Assembly (NCBI RefSeq): GCF_001278805.1
Contig: NZ_CP012602.1
Span: 3,068,001 to 3,132,000 of the forward strand
Length of the DNA stretch: 64,000 nucleotides
Origin: Bacillus sp. FJAT-18017
Lineage (GTDB): Bacteria > Bacillota > Bacilli > Bacillales > Cytobacillaceae
Direction of reading: 5' to 3'
Under the pieces are notes generated by a model, which did not search any database, had not been told where the DNA came from, and saw only the letters and a list, made by a program, of their open reading frames with translations. Of this stretch, positions 16,671 to 25,594 are shown one piece after another. The translations under genes and the position numbers were made by a program. Positions within the stretch are counted from its first letter, which is position 1. Every line of letters begins with the position of its first letter.

Positions 16671-17037
16671 TTTTTCACCGCCAATTCCACCATTTTCAAC
16701 TTGCTTTTATTGTAAAATATATCCATGTCCTCTTTTCATTTTACACGATTTTTAACTTTGCTCAGAACTTCACAAATAAGATTCGAATACTGTTCAAAAT
16801 CTTATTACCGAATTATGAACAATGAGAATGAAAGTCAGTAATTATCTTAAAATAACTTCCTTTCCGAATCGCTATTAAAAAATTTATTAAATTTAGTATA
16901 AATCCCAAAACTTAGTCTGGGATTAAGTACCCATTAAATTTTTCTTAAATAATATCAAATAAAACAAATGAAAATCCCACCCAAAATTGGTTTATTTAGA
17001 GTGCATTAATCAGAATTTTTTCATGCAAAAAGATCCA
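16671..17037. other. Intergenic, no gene seen
   Basis: AT-rich promoter region of the dms-type operon. TGTTCA (about 16791) and TGAACA (about 16816) form a spaced inverted repeat. I see no convincing FNR box and no reading frame with a ribosome binding site. Confidence 0.5.
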
Positions 17038-17077
17038 ATGTTACTTAATCATATGTTAAAATAATATTAAGTAACAT
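17038..17077 (+). promoter_or_regulatory. Perfect 12-bp inverted repeat around a -10-like box, copy 1
   Basis: ATGTTACTTAAT and ATTAAGTAACAT are perfect inverted arms separated by 16 bases that contain TAAAAT (17057-17062). The layout and most bases match the recombinase promoter at 21097-21135. It looks like a promoter with an overlapping operator, but the next gene (17389) is 300 bases away. A weaker hairpin (AAATTGG/CCAATTT, 17285-17307) lies in between. Confidence 0.55.
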
Positions 17078-17388
17078 AGTAAAGGCGTTTTCGCAAAGCA
17101 CAAGATCGAAAAGCAATCTACCAGGACTCCTCCACTTTGCAGAGCATTAATCGCAGCGCTCTATTCATTTAACTCACCTAACAATTCAATGAATAACACC
17201 CCAGGCGTACACTCCATTTACTCGGTTTAACTATAGCTCCTCTCTGCAAATGACCTAAAGGAGATAGTAGCATTACTTATAATAAATTGGAGGTACTGAC
17301 CAATTTATGAATGGTACTTCCTATAACGGTTTCCCTTGGATCTTCAATCGGATATAAGCTCTTTTCATTCACCTTAAGGAGGGATTTA

Positions 17389-17706
17389 ATGAATATCGGA
17401 ATTGGCATTATCTTGTTAATCTATTTGATGATCGTCGCGGTTGGATTTATAGCTTATATATATCTCTCAAAAAAGAGCAGAACCGGATATTTAGTCATAA
17501 ACAAATCCTATACGAATGCCTTGTTTGTCCTTTTTATTACAATTGTTCTGGCAATTACGATGATTGCACTCCCTTTCATTCCTGTTGATAAAAGCTCTGC
17601 GGGCCAGTTAATCCTCGGAAGCAAGATTATTTCCCTCTTAACCCTTTGCGTCAGCTTGTTTGTATTAAGCAAGAGATACTTTAAACAACCCCCCTACTCA
17701 AAATAA
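17389..17706 (+). CDS. Small membrane protein, unknown (105 aa)
   Basis: A 105-residue protein with three hydrophobic segments (about residues 3-26, 45-62 and 75-92) separated by short charged stretches (LSKKSRTGYL, PVDKSSAGQ). AAGGAGGGATTTA directly precedes the ATG at 17389, which is preferred over an in-frame ATG at 17311 without a site. No family recognised; no neighbour gives a functional hint. Confidence 0.65.
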   Translation: MNIGIGIILLIYLMIVAVGFIAYIYLSKKSRTGYLVINKSYTNALFVLFITIVLAITMIALPFIPVDKSSAGQLILGSKIISLLTLCVSLFVLSKRYFKQPPYSK

Positions 17707-17754
17707 AATATGTACACTGCCCACACCCTTTAAAAGACATTTTAGCAGGAAGAC

Positions 17755-18033
17755 ATGCAAATACATGTTGTGAGTGCGGGTGCTAAACTTTGGAAAATTT
17801 CACAAAGGTGCAGAAGACCTATCAATCAGATTGTAGCCATCAACGAGCTTGATAACTCCAATTGTGGTAGCCGGACAATCGCTTGTCATCAGCAGCATGA
17901 AGTGTGGTTCGAGAGCCTGCAGGCGAAGTAAGAAACGGTTCGGGATTATGGCTTAAGGGGTGTCTGTTACTGGGTACTGGGCATCCCGCTGCCCCAAATT
18001 ACCCGTTCCTTCAAGAAAATTTCAAAGTTAGAA
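17755..18033 (+). pseudogene. YaaH-type spore LysM/GH18 protein, internally deleted remnant
   Basis: The frame opens MQIHVVSAGAKLWKISQRC and PINQIVAINELDNSN, a LysM domain with the MQIHVV start of YaaH/YdhD-like spore-coat glycoside hydrolases. It passes straight into HEVWFESLQAK, a TAA (17929), then ETVRDYGLRGVCYWVLGIPL, which is the last strand of the GH18 barrel (normally GLRGVSYWVLG.PFPQNW). The second LysM and nearly the whole catalytic barrel, around 1 kb, are missing. One stop interrupts what remains, and the tail after LPQ is degenerate. A terminator still follows. Domain identity is firm by motif; family members normally have about 430 residues. Confidence 0.8.
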
Positions 18034-18046
18034 AGCGCCAATAGGA

Positions 18047-18090
18047 AAGACCCCCCGATTCCCTTTTGGGGGAAGCGGAGGGTCTTATTT
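18047..18090 (+). terminator. Rho-independent terminator after the YaaH remnant
   Basis: AAGACCC and GGGTCTT enclose a second stem (CCGATTCCC against GGGGGAAGCGG), followed by ATTTATG. A leftover of the intact gene, possibly used from the other side too. Confidence 0.75.
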
Positions 18091-18164
18091 ATGTTTGACA
18101 GGCCAACTTTTTATTTTTAGTTAAAAAGCTTTAAGACATGCAGTTTTGGAATTGTATGAATTTA

Positions 18165-18512
18165 CTAAATCCCTGTCTCAAATGATTCGCTAAGCTTTAC
18201 TAAGGTGTGCAGCTTTGCAGAAAAGAGGAATAACTCTGAGTAATTTCTTTCAATATATTCAGCGATTGGTGCTAATCCCTTTCTTAAGAGATCAATTAAG
18301 TACAGAGAATAGTTTTCATCCCAATCGAATTGGTTAATTCGCTTCAACTCACTTGCAATCACTGAGAACTTGTACTCCTCCACAAAAAGCTTTAGCTGAA
18401 ACGCCATAGACTTTTCAGGCACTATATTTCCTTCTTGGTGCTTAATAATATATTTAACAAAGGCTTCAATATTTTCAGAGAGTAAAATAGCCCTTCTCAT
18501 TTTGGATTCCAA
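18165..18512 (-). CDS. Hypothetical protein (115 aa)
   Basis: A helical, soluble protein (ENIEAFVKYIIKHQEG, AFQLKLFVEEYKFSVIASEL, YSLYLIDLLRKGLAPIAEYI) with no signal, membrane segment or known motif. TTG at 18512 follows AGGAGGGGGG at about ten bases; the next in-frame ATG is four codons on and could also serve. It stands alone between the YaaH remnant and the GH15 gene. I do not recognise it. The intergenic stretch 18513-18828 holds only the short element GCATAATTTCGTGCGAT near 18657, also found near 2113. Confidence 0.6.
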   Translation of the reverse strand: MESKMRRAILLSENIEAFVKYIIKHQEGNIVPEKSMAFQLKLFVEEYKFSVIASELKRINQFDWDENYSLYLIDLLRKGLAPIAEYIERNYSELFLFSAKLHTLVKLSESFETGI

Positions 18513-18828
18513 CTTCCATCCCCCCTCCTGGCGGCTTTCTGCCTCGAGAGATTATATGAAATGTTGACTTAAATTACACCGGCCTTTTTAAAAAAATTGG
18601 CTGTGTTCGCAGTTTTCATTTGATTTTATTGAAGTGTGTTTTGGAGGTGGAAGGCGCATAATTTCGTGCGATTAATATTCTAGCTTCCAAAGGGCCACAC
18701 CTGCAATGCTTTAGTACCCCACACTCAAATAGTGATCTAAAACCCTGGATGAAAAATTAATCTCCTCTATTAACACTTCCGCCACATTTTACAATCAACA
18801 GACTTGTTATTCAGCTTTTAAAAAACAA

Positions 18829-18850
18829 AATCCTTCGAAATCGCAGGATT
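18829..18850 (-). terminator. Terminator of the GH15 gene
   Basis: AATCCT and AGGATT flank a ten-base loop at the very end of the gene, overlapping the stop codon. On the minus strand it runs into TTGTTTTTTAAAA. Confidence 0.65.
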
Positions 18851-20798
18851 AAGTAACATTCAACTCTCCATGTTTCTCCAGGGCTATTACTGTAAGGACG
18901 TACATCGCATGAGACCATGTTAGTGGCATGACCCAGGCCGGATCCCCCGTCATTTTATCAATCTGTTCCGGTAGCAAACCAAGATGGTTAGCGTGTTTAA
19001 CAGACCAATCGAGGTAGCCTCTGGCTTTCTCGAACCTGCCTATCTTTGCATAATAAAGCGCAAGCCAGAGTGTTGAGATAATCCATGGATTACCGCCAAT
19101 GTATATATCTCCGGTAAATCGTTCGATTCCGCCAACCTTAGGCGAAGTGAGCAGCCTTTCAATTGTCTCGGCTGTCTTGATCATCCGCTCATCCTGTTCG
19201 TCTATCATGTTAAATGGAACATTAAGCCCAAGCAGGCTGATATCAACTACCGGATCCTTCATAATCCGATACGTCTTATAGCCTTTCGTATTGGTTTCAA
19301 CCATTGTTTCCTTTCCTGCTTCATTGACTTCAATATACATTCCTTCATCAACAGCGAGCTTCAAAGCCCTTAGGAAGGAACCACTTTCTTCGTTCCAGCA
19401 ATGATCTAATATCGCTTTTTTAATTTTCCGGGCAGTCTTTTCCCACTTAATGGCCAGTTTTGTGTGCCCTAGCTTTCTGGCTATCTCAGCCGACCCAATC
19501 AACCCTCCATAAACAGACGCAGCCGAATAAAGATGTTCACCGCTGCGTTTCTCCCAAAGATCCATACTTGGCAGCGGCAGATTTGTCTCGGAGTCAATAA
19601 AGGTATTCAGGAAATTTGCTCCCTTTTCAACAGCAGGCCATACTCTTTGAATAAACTCATCATCACCTGTAAGAGTATAATGTTCGTTCATTCCCCATAA
19701 AATCGATCCTGTTTCATCAATCTGCAAGCCCCAGGTTGGAGCTAAAACTCCATCTATGTAATGGCGCTGATCCCAAGCTCCATCCTTTCCCTGGGTGGCA
19801 ATCATAGAATAATAGAATTTTGAGACAAGCTGATGATAGCCTGCCTGGTCTACCGCTGTTGCAATATAGGCGGCATCCCTGCCCCAGCAATAGGCATATC
19901 CTCCCGAGTAATCATAATCCTCATCAACTTCCGGCCCGGCTATAAAATTGCCTCTAACCTCATCATTCAAAAGTTTGAACGTTAAAAGAGAACGAATATA
20001 AATATTATTTATTTTTTCATCCTTAATATCTATCGGGGTGGCCTGTGAAAGGAATTCATCCCAATATAACACGGTCCGTCTGTAAAGCTCCTCAGACCCT
20101 AATCTCTTCGCTGTCGACAGCATTTCGGATGATTCGTCTTTTGAAATTCCTGCAGCGATAAAAACAGTTAAGCGCCTTTCTTCCCCGGGATTGACGGAAC
20201 CGAAACTCCAGGATAGCGCCCCATCCGTTTTGTTCATCACCTCACGGCCGCTTAATTTATTTTCTTTGGCCGATGCGAAAGCTTGGCCACACTGGTAATG
20301 CGTGGTTTCAAGGCTGCTGCCGACTGCGAAAGAGTATTGGCGATGGTAGTGCACAAGGCAATCCTCATCCTTGTTATATAAGACAGTATTGAATCGCTCT
20401 CGATCGTCTATTGTAAAATCGGAATAAACGATAAAGGTAAGGTCCTTTTCCGAGCTTGATAAACTCCGAATCGTATAGTCACGCACCAAAACATCCATAC
20501 CTGGCACGACAAAATCGATCTGTTTTATCTCAATCTCCATAGTGGTATTGACACCAACTGTCACAAGGATATTTGTATTCCCTTCATAATATTGCTCATA
20601 ATTCCAGCCATCCTCATGCATGAAACAGGCTGGTTTCTCGGTATTGTACCCATAAATTCCTGTGTAAAAATTATTAAGGTGCTGCGGGAAGTCAATGCGC
20701 GGCCAGTTCAACCGCTGAAGCTGGCCATCCTTTGTCAAGGAGGCAAGCATTTTGGAATTCCCAATCAGCCCATCAATTAAATATGGTTTCTTTCTCAT
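18849..20798 (-). CDS. Glycoside hydrolase family 15 (glucoamylase-like)
   Basis: A 649-residue cytoplasmic protein without signal peptide. The N-terminal beta-sandwich domain (about 1-260) starts RKKPYLIDGLIGNSKMLASL. The (alpha/alpha)6 barrel follows, with GGYAYCWGRDAAYIATAVDQ, WDQRHYIDGVLAPTWGLQ, DETGSILWGMNEHYTLTGD, WEKRSGEHLYSAASVYGG and, near the end, GNPWIISTLWLALYYAKIG. These are GH15 signatures; the substrate is likely an alpha-glucan or disaccharide taken up into the cell (glucoamylase, isomaltodextrinase or trehalase activities occur in the family). GGAGTGACG precedes the ATG. Monocistronic, with no sugar transporter beside it. Confidence 0.85.
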   Translation of the reverse strand: MRKKPYLIDGLIGNSKMLASLTKDGQLQRLNWPRIDFPQHLNNFYTGIYGYNTEKPACFMHEDGWNYEQYYEGNTNILVTVGVNTTMEIEIKQIDFVVPGMDVLVRDYTIRSLSSSEKDLTFIVYSDFTIDDRERFNTVLYNKDEDCLVHYHRQYSFAVGSSLETTHYQCGQAFASAKENKLSGREVMNKTDGALSWSFGSVNPGEERRLTVFIAAGISKDESSEMLSTAKRLGSEELYRRTVLYWDEFLSQATPIDIKDEKINNIYIRSLLTFKLLNDEVRGNFIAGPEVDEDYDYSGGYAYCWGRDAAYIATAVDQAGYHQLVSKFYYSMIATQGKDGAWDQRHYIDGVLAPTWGLQIDETGSILWGMNEHYTLTGDDEFIQRVWPAVEKGANFLNTFIDSETNLPLPSMDLWEKRSGEHLYSAASVYGGLIGSAEIARKLGHTKLAIKWEKTARKIKKAILDHCWNEESGSFLRALKLAVDEGMYIEVNEAGKETMVETNTKGYKTYRIMKDPVVDISLLGLNVPFNMIDEQDERMIKTAETIERLLTSPKVGGIERFTGDIYIGGNPWIISTLWLALYYAKIGRFEKARGYLDWSVKHANHLGLLPEQIDKMTGDPAWVMPLTWSHAMYVLTVIALEKHGELNVT

Positions 20799-21091
20799 CC
20801 TACGTCACTCCTGGCAAGGGTGAAATTTAAAATCATCTAAAACATTACCCTATCAAACAAACGAAAAACCCTGATTATTATGCTCTCTTTCACACTTACC
20901 CCTTATTTACCGAACAAAACGAAGCAGCTGAAAAGGGATGGAATTTTGGAATAGAATAAAAAATAAATTTCTCCCCGGATTGCAAAAACCTTAGATAACA
21001 ACAATTCTTAACTACATTATCACAAATAGAATGCGTTTTTACCCGTTGGATACCCTATAAGATATGGTATAGATTTCAAGTTCATATGACT
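20799..21091. other. Intergenic, nothing recognised
   Basis: Divergent upstream region of the GH15 gene and the recombinase gene. AT-rich, without a cre box, riboswitch or reading frame that I can support. Confidence 0.5.
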
Positions 21092-21135
21092 TTGTGATGT
21101 TACATAACTTATGATAAAATCAAATTAAGTAACAT
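21092..21135 (+). promoter_or_regulatory. Promoter with overlapping inverted repeat, copy 2 (recombinase)
   Basis: TTGTGA (21092-21097), 17 bases, TAAAAT (21115-21120) form a plausible sigma-A promoter. ATGTTAC (21097-21103) and GTAACAT (21129-21135) bracket the -10 box and form an inverted repeat. The segment aligns closely with 17038-17077. The placement suggests repression at the promoter, perhaps autoregulation, which is inference. Confidence 0.55.
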
Positions 21136-21149
21136 TAGGAGGAATTCCG

Positions 21150-21713
21150 GTGGAGTATGTTGACCCCATAAAAGACATTGAACTTATTAATTCCATTAAG
21201 GAAGAATTAAGGAAGAACTCACAGCGGGACGTTTTATTGTTTGTGTTTGGAATAAATACCGGGATTAGGGTAAGTGATCTGCTTTCTTTAAAGGTTGAAG
21301 ATGTATGGGATGGAGAAGCAGTTCGGGAATTTTTATATATCGATGAGGGCGAAGATGAGGAACCAAAGGCTTTTTATTTGAACAAAAGCATCAATAATGA
21401 ACTTGAATTATACTTCCGGCAGTATCCTCTCCAGAATAACGATTACTTGTTCAAGTCAAAAAAGAATGAACTTCCAATCACCAGACAGCAAGCTTATAGA
21501 ATTATCAATCATGCTGCCAAAAAAGTCGGGGTGTCTGGCAAAATCGGTACACATACGCTGCGTAAGACTTTTGGATATCATGCCTACCGAAAAGGGATAG
21601 CAATTTCTATTTTAATGGAGGTTTTTAACCACCATAGCTCAAAGGAAACGTTTAAGTATCTTGGAATTGACAAAGAAGAAGAGCATTTAATAAGGGTGGA
21701 TGTAAATTTATAA
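21150..21713 (+). CDS. Tyrosine recombinase, catalytic domain only
   Basis: A 187-residue XerC/D-like protein containing the catalytic residues of the family: Arg in NTGIRVSDLLSL (about residue 48), His-x-x-Arg in GTHTLRKTFGYH (about 137-140), His in FNHHSSKETFKYLGI and the nucleophile Tyr in that segment. The N-terminal SAM-like core-binding domain of full-size Xer or phage integrases (about 100 residues) is absent; the protein starts almost at the catalytic domain (EYVDPIKDIELINSIKEEL). Start is GTG after TAGGAGG. Similar short integrases are found alone in Bacillus. No attachment site or element is visible around it. Confidence 0.85.
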   Translation: MEYVDPIKDIELINSIKEELRKNSQRDVLLFVFGINTGIRVSDLLSLKVEDVWDGEAVREFLYIDEGEDEEPKAFYLNKSINNELELYFRQYPLQNNDYLFKSKKNELPITRQQAYRIINHAAKKVGVSGKIGTHTLRKTFGYHAYRKGIAISILMEVFNHHSSKETFKYLGIDKEEEHLIRVDVNL

Positions 21714-21863
21714 TGGGACAATTAGAACTCATTTAATTGGCCAGACCAGGTACTATCATTGAGCCATTTCATTACGAAAAACTTGAAGAATCTCAATTTA
21801 GGGGTTTTTGTAAGGTAAGCAACTGATTTGTTTTTGTAGCAGTTTTTGATTTTTATAAAAATA

Positions 21864-21888
21864 AAACCCCCGCCATAATGGCGGAGGT
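21864..21888 (-). terminator. Terminator of the UspA-like gene
   Basis: CCTCCGCCAT and ATGGCGGGGG pair on the minus strand, followed by TTTTATTTTTA, ten bases after the stop. It probably also stops the recombinase transcript from the other side. Confidence 0.8.
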
Positions 21889-21898
21889 CAAATCGGAC

Positions 21899-22588
21899 TT
21901 ATTGATCTTCTTCGTCTTGAAGTTCCAATTCCATGTCTACATTTTCTAGTTTCACAACAAAATCATCTGTTACTTGGACATGAAGCATTTGGTTATCCTT
22001 CATGAACTTGAACACTCCAGTATTAAAATCTGTTCCCTGTTCCTTAAAGAAAATCCCATCATATAATACGTCCTTCGTATGCTTAAAGATTACCCTATAG
22101 TTTTCTTGATCTTGCACAAGGTAGGCACGGACACCTTTTTCATAGGTCCCTTCCGCTTCCCTTAAATATCGTGAAACAGATACAATATGCAAATCGACAA
22201 AAGGCACTTCTTTTAGCAAAGAATTGATGATTGATCCTTTTGCAAGCTGCTCCCATCTGCTTTGTGCAGTCTGCCCAAGGATGATCTGGGTAACCTGCTT
22301 TTCCCTTGCTACTTGAGCAATCACTTTTGAAATAGGCCTTTTTTCATTATCCATTAAAATGAACGAGTCAGCCCCGTGAGCATCGGCGATTTGTTTCCAT
22401 TTGGAAATATAGTGTGATTTCTCTGCATCCATTTCACTGAATGGAGTTGGGTCTACGGTCAAAATGTAAAGCGGACAGTCCAGCATATTCGCTATTTTGC
22501 AGCCGCGCTGGATGAGCCGTTCGCCATTTGGCCCGTAATAAACACAGACTAGGATGCTTTCGTCCATGCGCCCCTTGATTTTTTTCAT
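21899..22588 (-). CDS. UspA/KdpD-type universal stress domain protein
   Basis: A 229-residue protein. Residues about 1-140 form a universal-stress fold of the type found in KdpD: ESILVCVYYGPNGERLIQRG, CPLYILTVDPTPFSEM, then VTQIILGQTAQSRWEQLAKG with GSIINSLL, the nucleotide-binding loop region. The C-terminal 90 residues (VRAYLVQDQENYRVIFKHTK..., ending in an acidic ELELQDEEDQ) match no family I know. ATG at 22588 follows GAGGTGAC; an upstream in-frame start lacks a site. It diverges from mrpA, so a link with ion homeostasis is plausible but unproven. Confidence 0.75.
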   Translation of the reverse strand: MKKIKGRMDESILVCVYYGPNGERLIQRGCKIANMLDCPLYILTVDPTPFSEMDAEKSHYISKWKQIADAHGADSFILMDNEKRPISKVIAQVAREKQVTQIILGQTAQSRWEQLAKGSIINSLLKEVPFVDLHIVSVSRYLREAEGTYEKGVRAYLVQDQENYRVIFKHTKDVLYDGIFFKEQGTDFNTGVFKFMKDNQMLHVQVTDDFVVKLENVDMELELQDEEDQ

Positions 22589-22768
22589 TAAAATGTCACC
22601 TCGGAATAGATGTGATGTACTTAACAAATATTGAATGTAAGTGGACTCTGTATGACTATAGCCTATGGCAATTGGCTAGTCAATCCCATTTAATCCCGTA
22701 ACCCAAAACATAATGGTAATAACCAATTTTTAATCAACAAATATTTCTTTTAGAAGGAGGCGGTCAAA

Positions 22769-25183
22769 TTGCATTCCATACACCTAATGATAGTACTTCC
22801 TTTTTTATTCGCTCTCTTTGTGCCGTTTTTATATAAATACTTTGCACCGCGGATACACACAGGATGGTTTGTATTATTTGTTCCAGCAGCAATCTTCCTA
22901 TACTTTCTCCGGTTTGTCCCCCGGCTGCCAAATGGCGATAATCTTTTAGCCTCTGTTCCATGGATGCCTTCACTCGGCATTGACTATACCGTGTATAGTG
23001 ATGGGCTCAGTTTGATTTTTGGCCTACTGATTACTGGTATAGGGGCTCTTGTCATACTTTATTCCATTTATTATATGTCCAAACACAGGGAAGCCCTCCA
23101 TAATTTCTATGTTTACTTGCTGTTATTTATGGGCGCAATGCTCGGGGTTGTCTTCTCGGACAATATCCTGCTTCTTTATGTTTTTTGGGAATTGACGAGC
23201 ATCTCTTCTTTCCTATTGATTGCTTATTGGTATCAGCGTGAACGGTCACGCTATGGTGCACAAAAGTCTTTGCTTATTACTGTATTCGGCGGGCTTGCCA
23301 TGCTTTCGGGCTTCATTATGTTATCGATGATAACTGGAACCTACAGCATTCGGGAAATGATTGGCCAGGTTGATGATATCACCTCCCATTCTTTGTTCAT
23401 ACCGGCAATGATCATGATACTGCTGGGTGCTTTTACGAAATCAGCACAGTTTCCGTTCAGTATATGGCTGCCAGGTGCGATGGAAGCTCCTACACCAATT
23501 AGCGCCTACCTTCATTCTGCTACCATGGTAAAAGCAGGTATTTATTTAGTTGCACGCTTTACGCCTGTTTTTGGTGGAGAAGCCGAGTGGTTTTGGCTTG
23601 TCTCTGGTATAGGTATCATTACGTTGCTTTATGGTTCTATAAACGCTGTAAAACAAACTGATTTGAAGGCTCTGCTTGCCTATTCAACCATCAGCCAATT
23701 GGGCTTGATTATGAGCCTGTTCGGTATGGGGTCTGCGGCTTTGTATTTTAACGGAGGCGATGAATCTTCCATCTACAGTGTTGCTGTCTTTGCTGCGATA
23801 TTCCATCTTATCAACCATTCTACCTTTAAAGGCGCACTCTTCATGGTTGTCGGAATTATCGACCATGAAACTGGTACCCGTGATATCCGTAAACTCGGAG
23901 GCTTAATGCAAATCATGCCGATATCCTTTACGCTTGCTGTAATTGGAGCATTTTCAATGGCGGGGCTTCCTCCGTTTAACGGGTTTTTAAGCAAGGAAAT
24001 GTTTTTCACAGCTGTGGTTAATGCCTCAGGCATGTCGATCTTCAATATGGAAACACTCGGTATACTTTTTCCTGTAATCGCCTGGGTTGCCAGTGTGTTT
24101 ACATTCATATACAGTATGATTCTTGTGTTTAAGACGTTCAGAGGAAAATACAAGCCTGAAAAATTGGATAAAAAGCCACATGAAGCGCCTATTGGTATGT
24201 TAATTCCGCCAATCGTACTGGCTATCCTTGTTGTAGTAATATTCTTCTTTCCGAATGTCCTTTCCGAGTATTTGCTCCAGCCAGCAGCACATGCTGTTCT
24301 GCCTGGTTTGCCGGAAAGTGTATTTGCCAAAGAAATCAGTGCTTGGCACGGACCTAATCTTGAGCTATTCATGACCATTGGAGTAGTCGTATTCGGCGTT
24401 CTGCTTTATGTGTATTTAAAAAAATGGGTCGTGTCCCTAAGGAAATATCCGCATTCTCTAACCTTAAATCATTTCTATGATGTGTTGCTCGAACGAAGCG
24501 AAGAGATTTCCAGTTCGCTGACGAACCGATATATGAATGGCAGTATACGGAACTACCTAATCTATATTTTCGGATTTTTAATCCTGCTTGCCGGGGGTGC
24601 TCTCCTTGTCTCAAATCGACTTTCATTTGAAGCCGCAAACAATGCGCCCGTCTCGCTTTTCGAAGGAGCAATTGCGGCTGCAATGCTAGCAGCTGGCTTG
24701 ACGGTACTATTTACAAAATCCAGAATGACAGCCATTGTTGCCCTTGGAGGATTGGGGTATCTCGTTTCCATGTTATTTGTTTTATTCAGGGCTCCTGATT
24801 TGGCCTTGACGCAATTGGTTGTGGAAACGGTGACGACTGCTTTATTCCTTCTATGTTATTACCACCTGCCGACATTCTTCAAAGGAAACGAGCGAGTACC
24901 CTTTAAGCCTTTGAATCTGATTATTTCTCTTGGTGTAGGAGCAACAGTGACACTGTTTGCTTTGTCTGCCAATGGCAACAGGCTTTTTGAACCTATTTCA
25001 AGCTATTACGAAAATTCCTATGAACTTGCCGGAGCAAGAAATATTGTAAATGCGATTCTGGTCGATTTCAGGGGAATAGATACCATGATGGAAATAGCGG
25101 TTCTGACGATAGCCGCCCTTGGAGTCTTTACGTTAATTAAACTGGAAATGAACAGGAGTGAGAAGAATGAAGAAACTAAATGA
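22769..25183 (+). CDS. mrpA: Mrp Na+/H+ antiporter subunit A
   Basis: An 804-residue polytopic protein related to complex I NuoL. Visible landmarks are DNILLLYVFWELTSISSFLL, FTKSAQFPFSIWLPGAMEAP, TPISAYLHSATMVKAGIYL and the C-terminal MrpB-like region (FRAPDLALTQLVVETVTTAL). TTG start at 22769 after AAGGAGGCGG. First gene of the seven-gene mrp operon, whose products form one hetero-oligomeric secondary antiporter used for Na+ and alkali tolerance. It overlaps mrpB by 17 bases. Full length and undamaged. Confidence 0.93.
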   Translation: MHSIHLMIVLPFLFALFVPFLYKYFAPRIHTGWFVLFVPAAIFLYFLRFVPRLPNGDNLLASVPWMPSLGIDYTVYSDGLSLIFGLLITGIGALVILYSIYYMSKHREALHNFYVYLLLFMGAMLGVVFSDNILLLYVFWELTSISSFLLIAYWYQRERSRYGAQKSLLITVFGGLAMLSGFIMLSMITGTYSIREMIGQVDDITSHSLFIPAMIMILLGAFTKSAQFPFSIWLPGAMEAPTPISAYLHSATMVKAGIYLVARFTPVFGGEAEWFWLVSGIGIITLLYGSINAVKQTDLKALLAYSTISQLGLIMSLFGMGSAALYFNGGDESSIYSVAVFAAIFHLINHSTFKGALFMVVGIIDHETGTRDIRKLGGLMQIMPISFTLAVIGAFSMAGLPPFNGFLSKEMFFTAVVNASGMSIFNMETLGILFPVIAWVASVFTFIYSMILVFKTFRGKYKPEKLDKKPHEAPIGMLIPPIVLAILVVVIFFFPNVLSEYLLQPAAHAVLPGLPESVFAKEISAWHGPNLELFMTIGVVVFGVLLYVYLKKWVVSLRKYPHSLTLNHFYDVLLERSEEISSSLTNRYMNGSIRNYLIYIFGFLILLAGGALLVSNRLSFEAANNAPVSLFEGAIAAAMLAAGLTVLFTKSRMTAIVALGGLGYLVSMLFVLFRAPDLALTQLVVETVTTALFLLCYYHLPTFFKGNERVPFKPLNLIISLGVGATVTLFALSANGNRLFEPISSYYENSYELAGARNIVNAILVDFRGIDTMMEIAVLTIAALGVFTLIKLEMNRSEKNEETK

Positions 25184-25592
25184 TGTCATACTGCGAAGTG
25201 TGGCAAGAGTTGCGGTTGTCATTATTCTCACATTTGCAATAAACCTCTACTTCTCCGGCCACCATTATCCTGGAGGAGGCTTTATCGGCGGGCTTACGCT
25301 TGCTTCTGCCGTTACACTGCTGTTCCTAACATATGATATTGAATCGGTACGGGAGAATGTACCTGTCGACTTCAAAGCAATGGCGGCAGTAGGAGTACTT
25401 ATTGCAGTAATGACCGGGGCTGGAGGAATGCTCTTCAATGAACCATTCCTTACACAGGCATTCGATTACTTCAATTTGCCCATATTCGGAAAAACCGAGC
25501 TGGCAACAGCGGTCATTTTTGATCTCGGTGTCGCCTTGGCGGTAATCGGGACAGCCATGACTATTATTATTACGATAAGCGAGGACCGATAA
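25167..25592 (+). CDS. mrpB: Mrp antiporter subunit B
   Basis: A 141-residue membrane protein with four predicted helices and the MnhB signature FSGHHYPGGGFIGGLTLAS. ATG at 25167 follows AGGAGTGAGA and lies inside the end of mrpA; an earlier in-frame start at 25158 is closer to that site than expected. Part of the mrp complex. Confidence 0.9.
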   Translation: MKKLNDVILRSVARVAVVIILTFAINLYFSGHHYPGGGFIGGLTLASAVTLLFLTYDIESVRENVPVDFKAMAAVGVLIAVMTGAGGMLFNEPFLTQAFDYFNLPIFGKTELATAVIFDLGVALAVIGTAMTIIITISEDR

Positions 25593-25594
25593 CT

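Noticed and set aside
17707..18040. Structured RNA or group II intron fragment in the gap after 17706
   Set aside because: Translation shows LysM and GH18 sequence, so the region is explained as a YaaH-like pseudogene.
18842..18857. Third copy of the ATTAAGTAACAT arm at the end of the GH15 gene
   Set aside because: It spans the stop codon and last codons (NVT) of a coding sequence, with no second arm or promoter; chance match.
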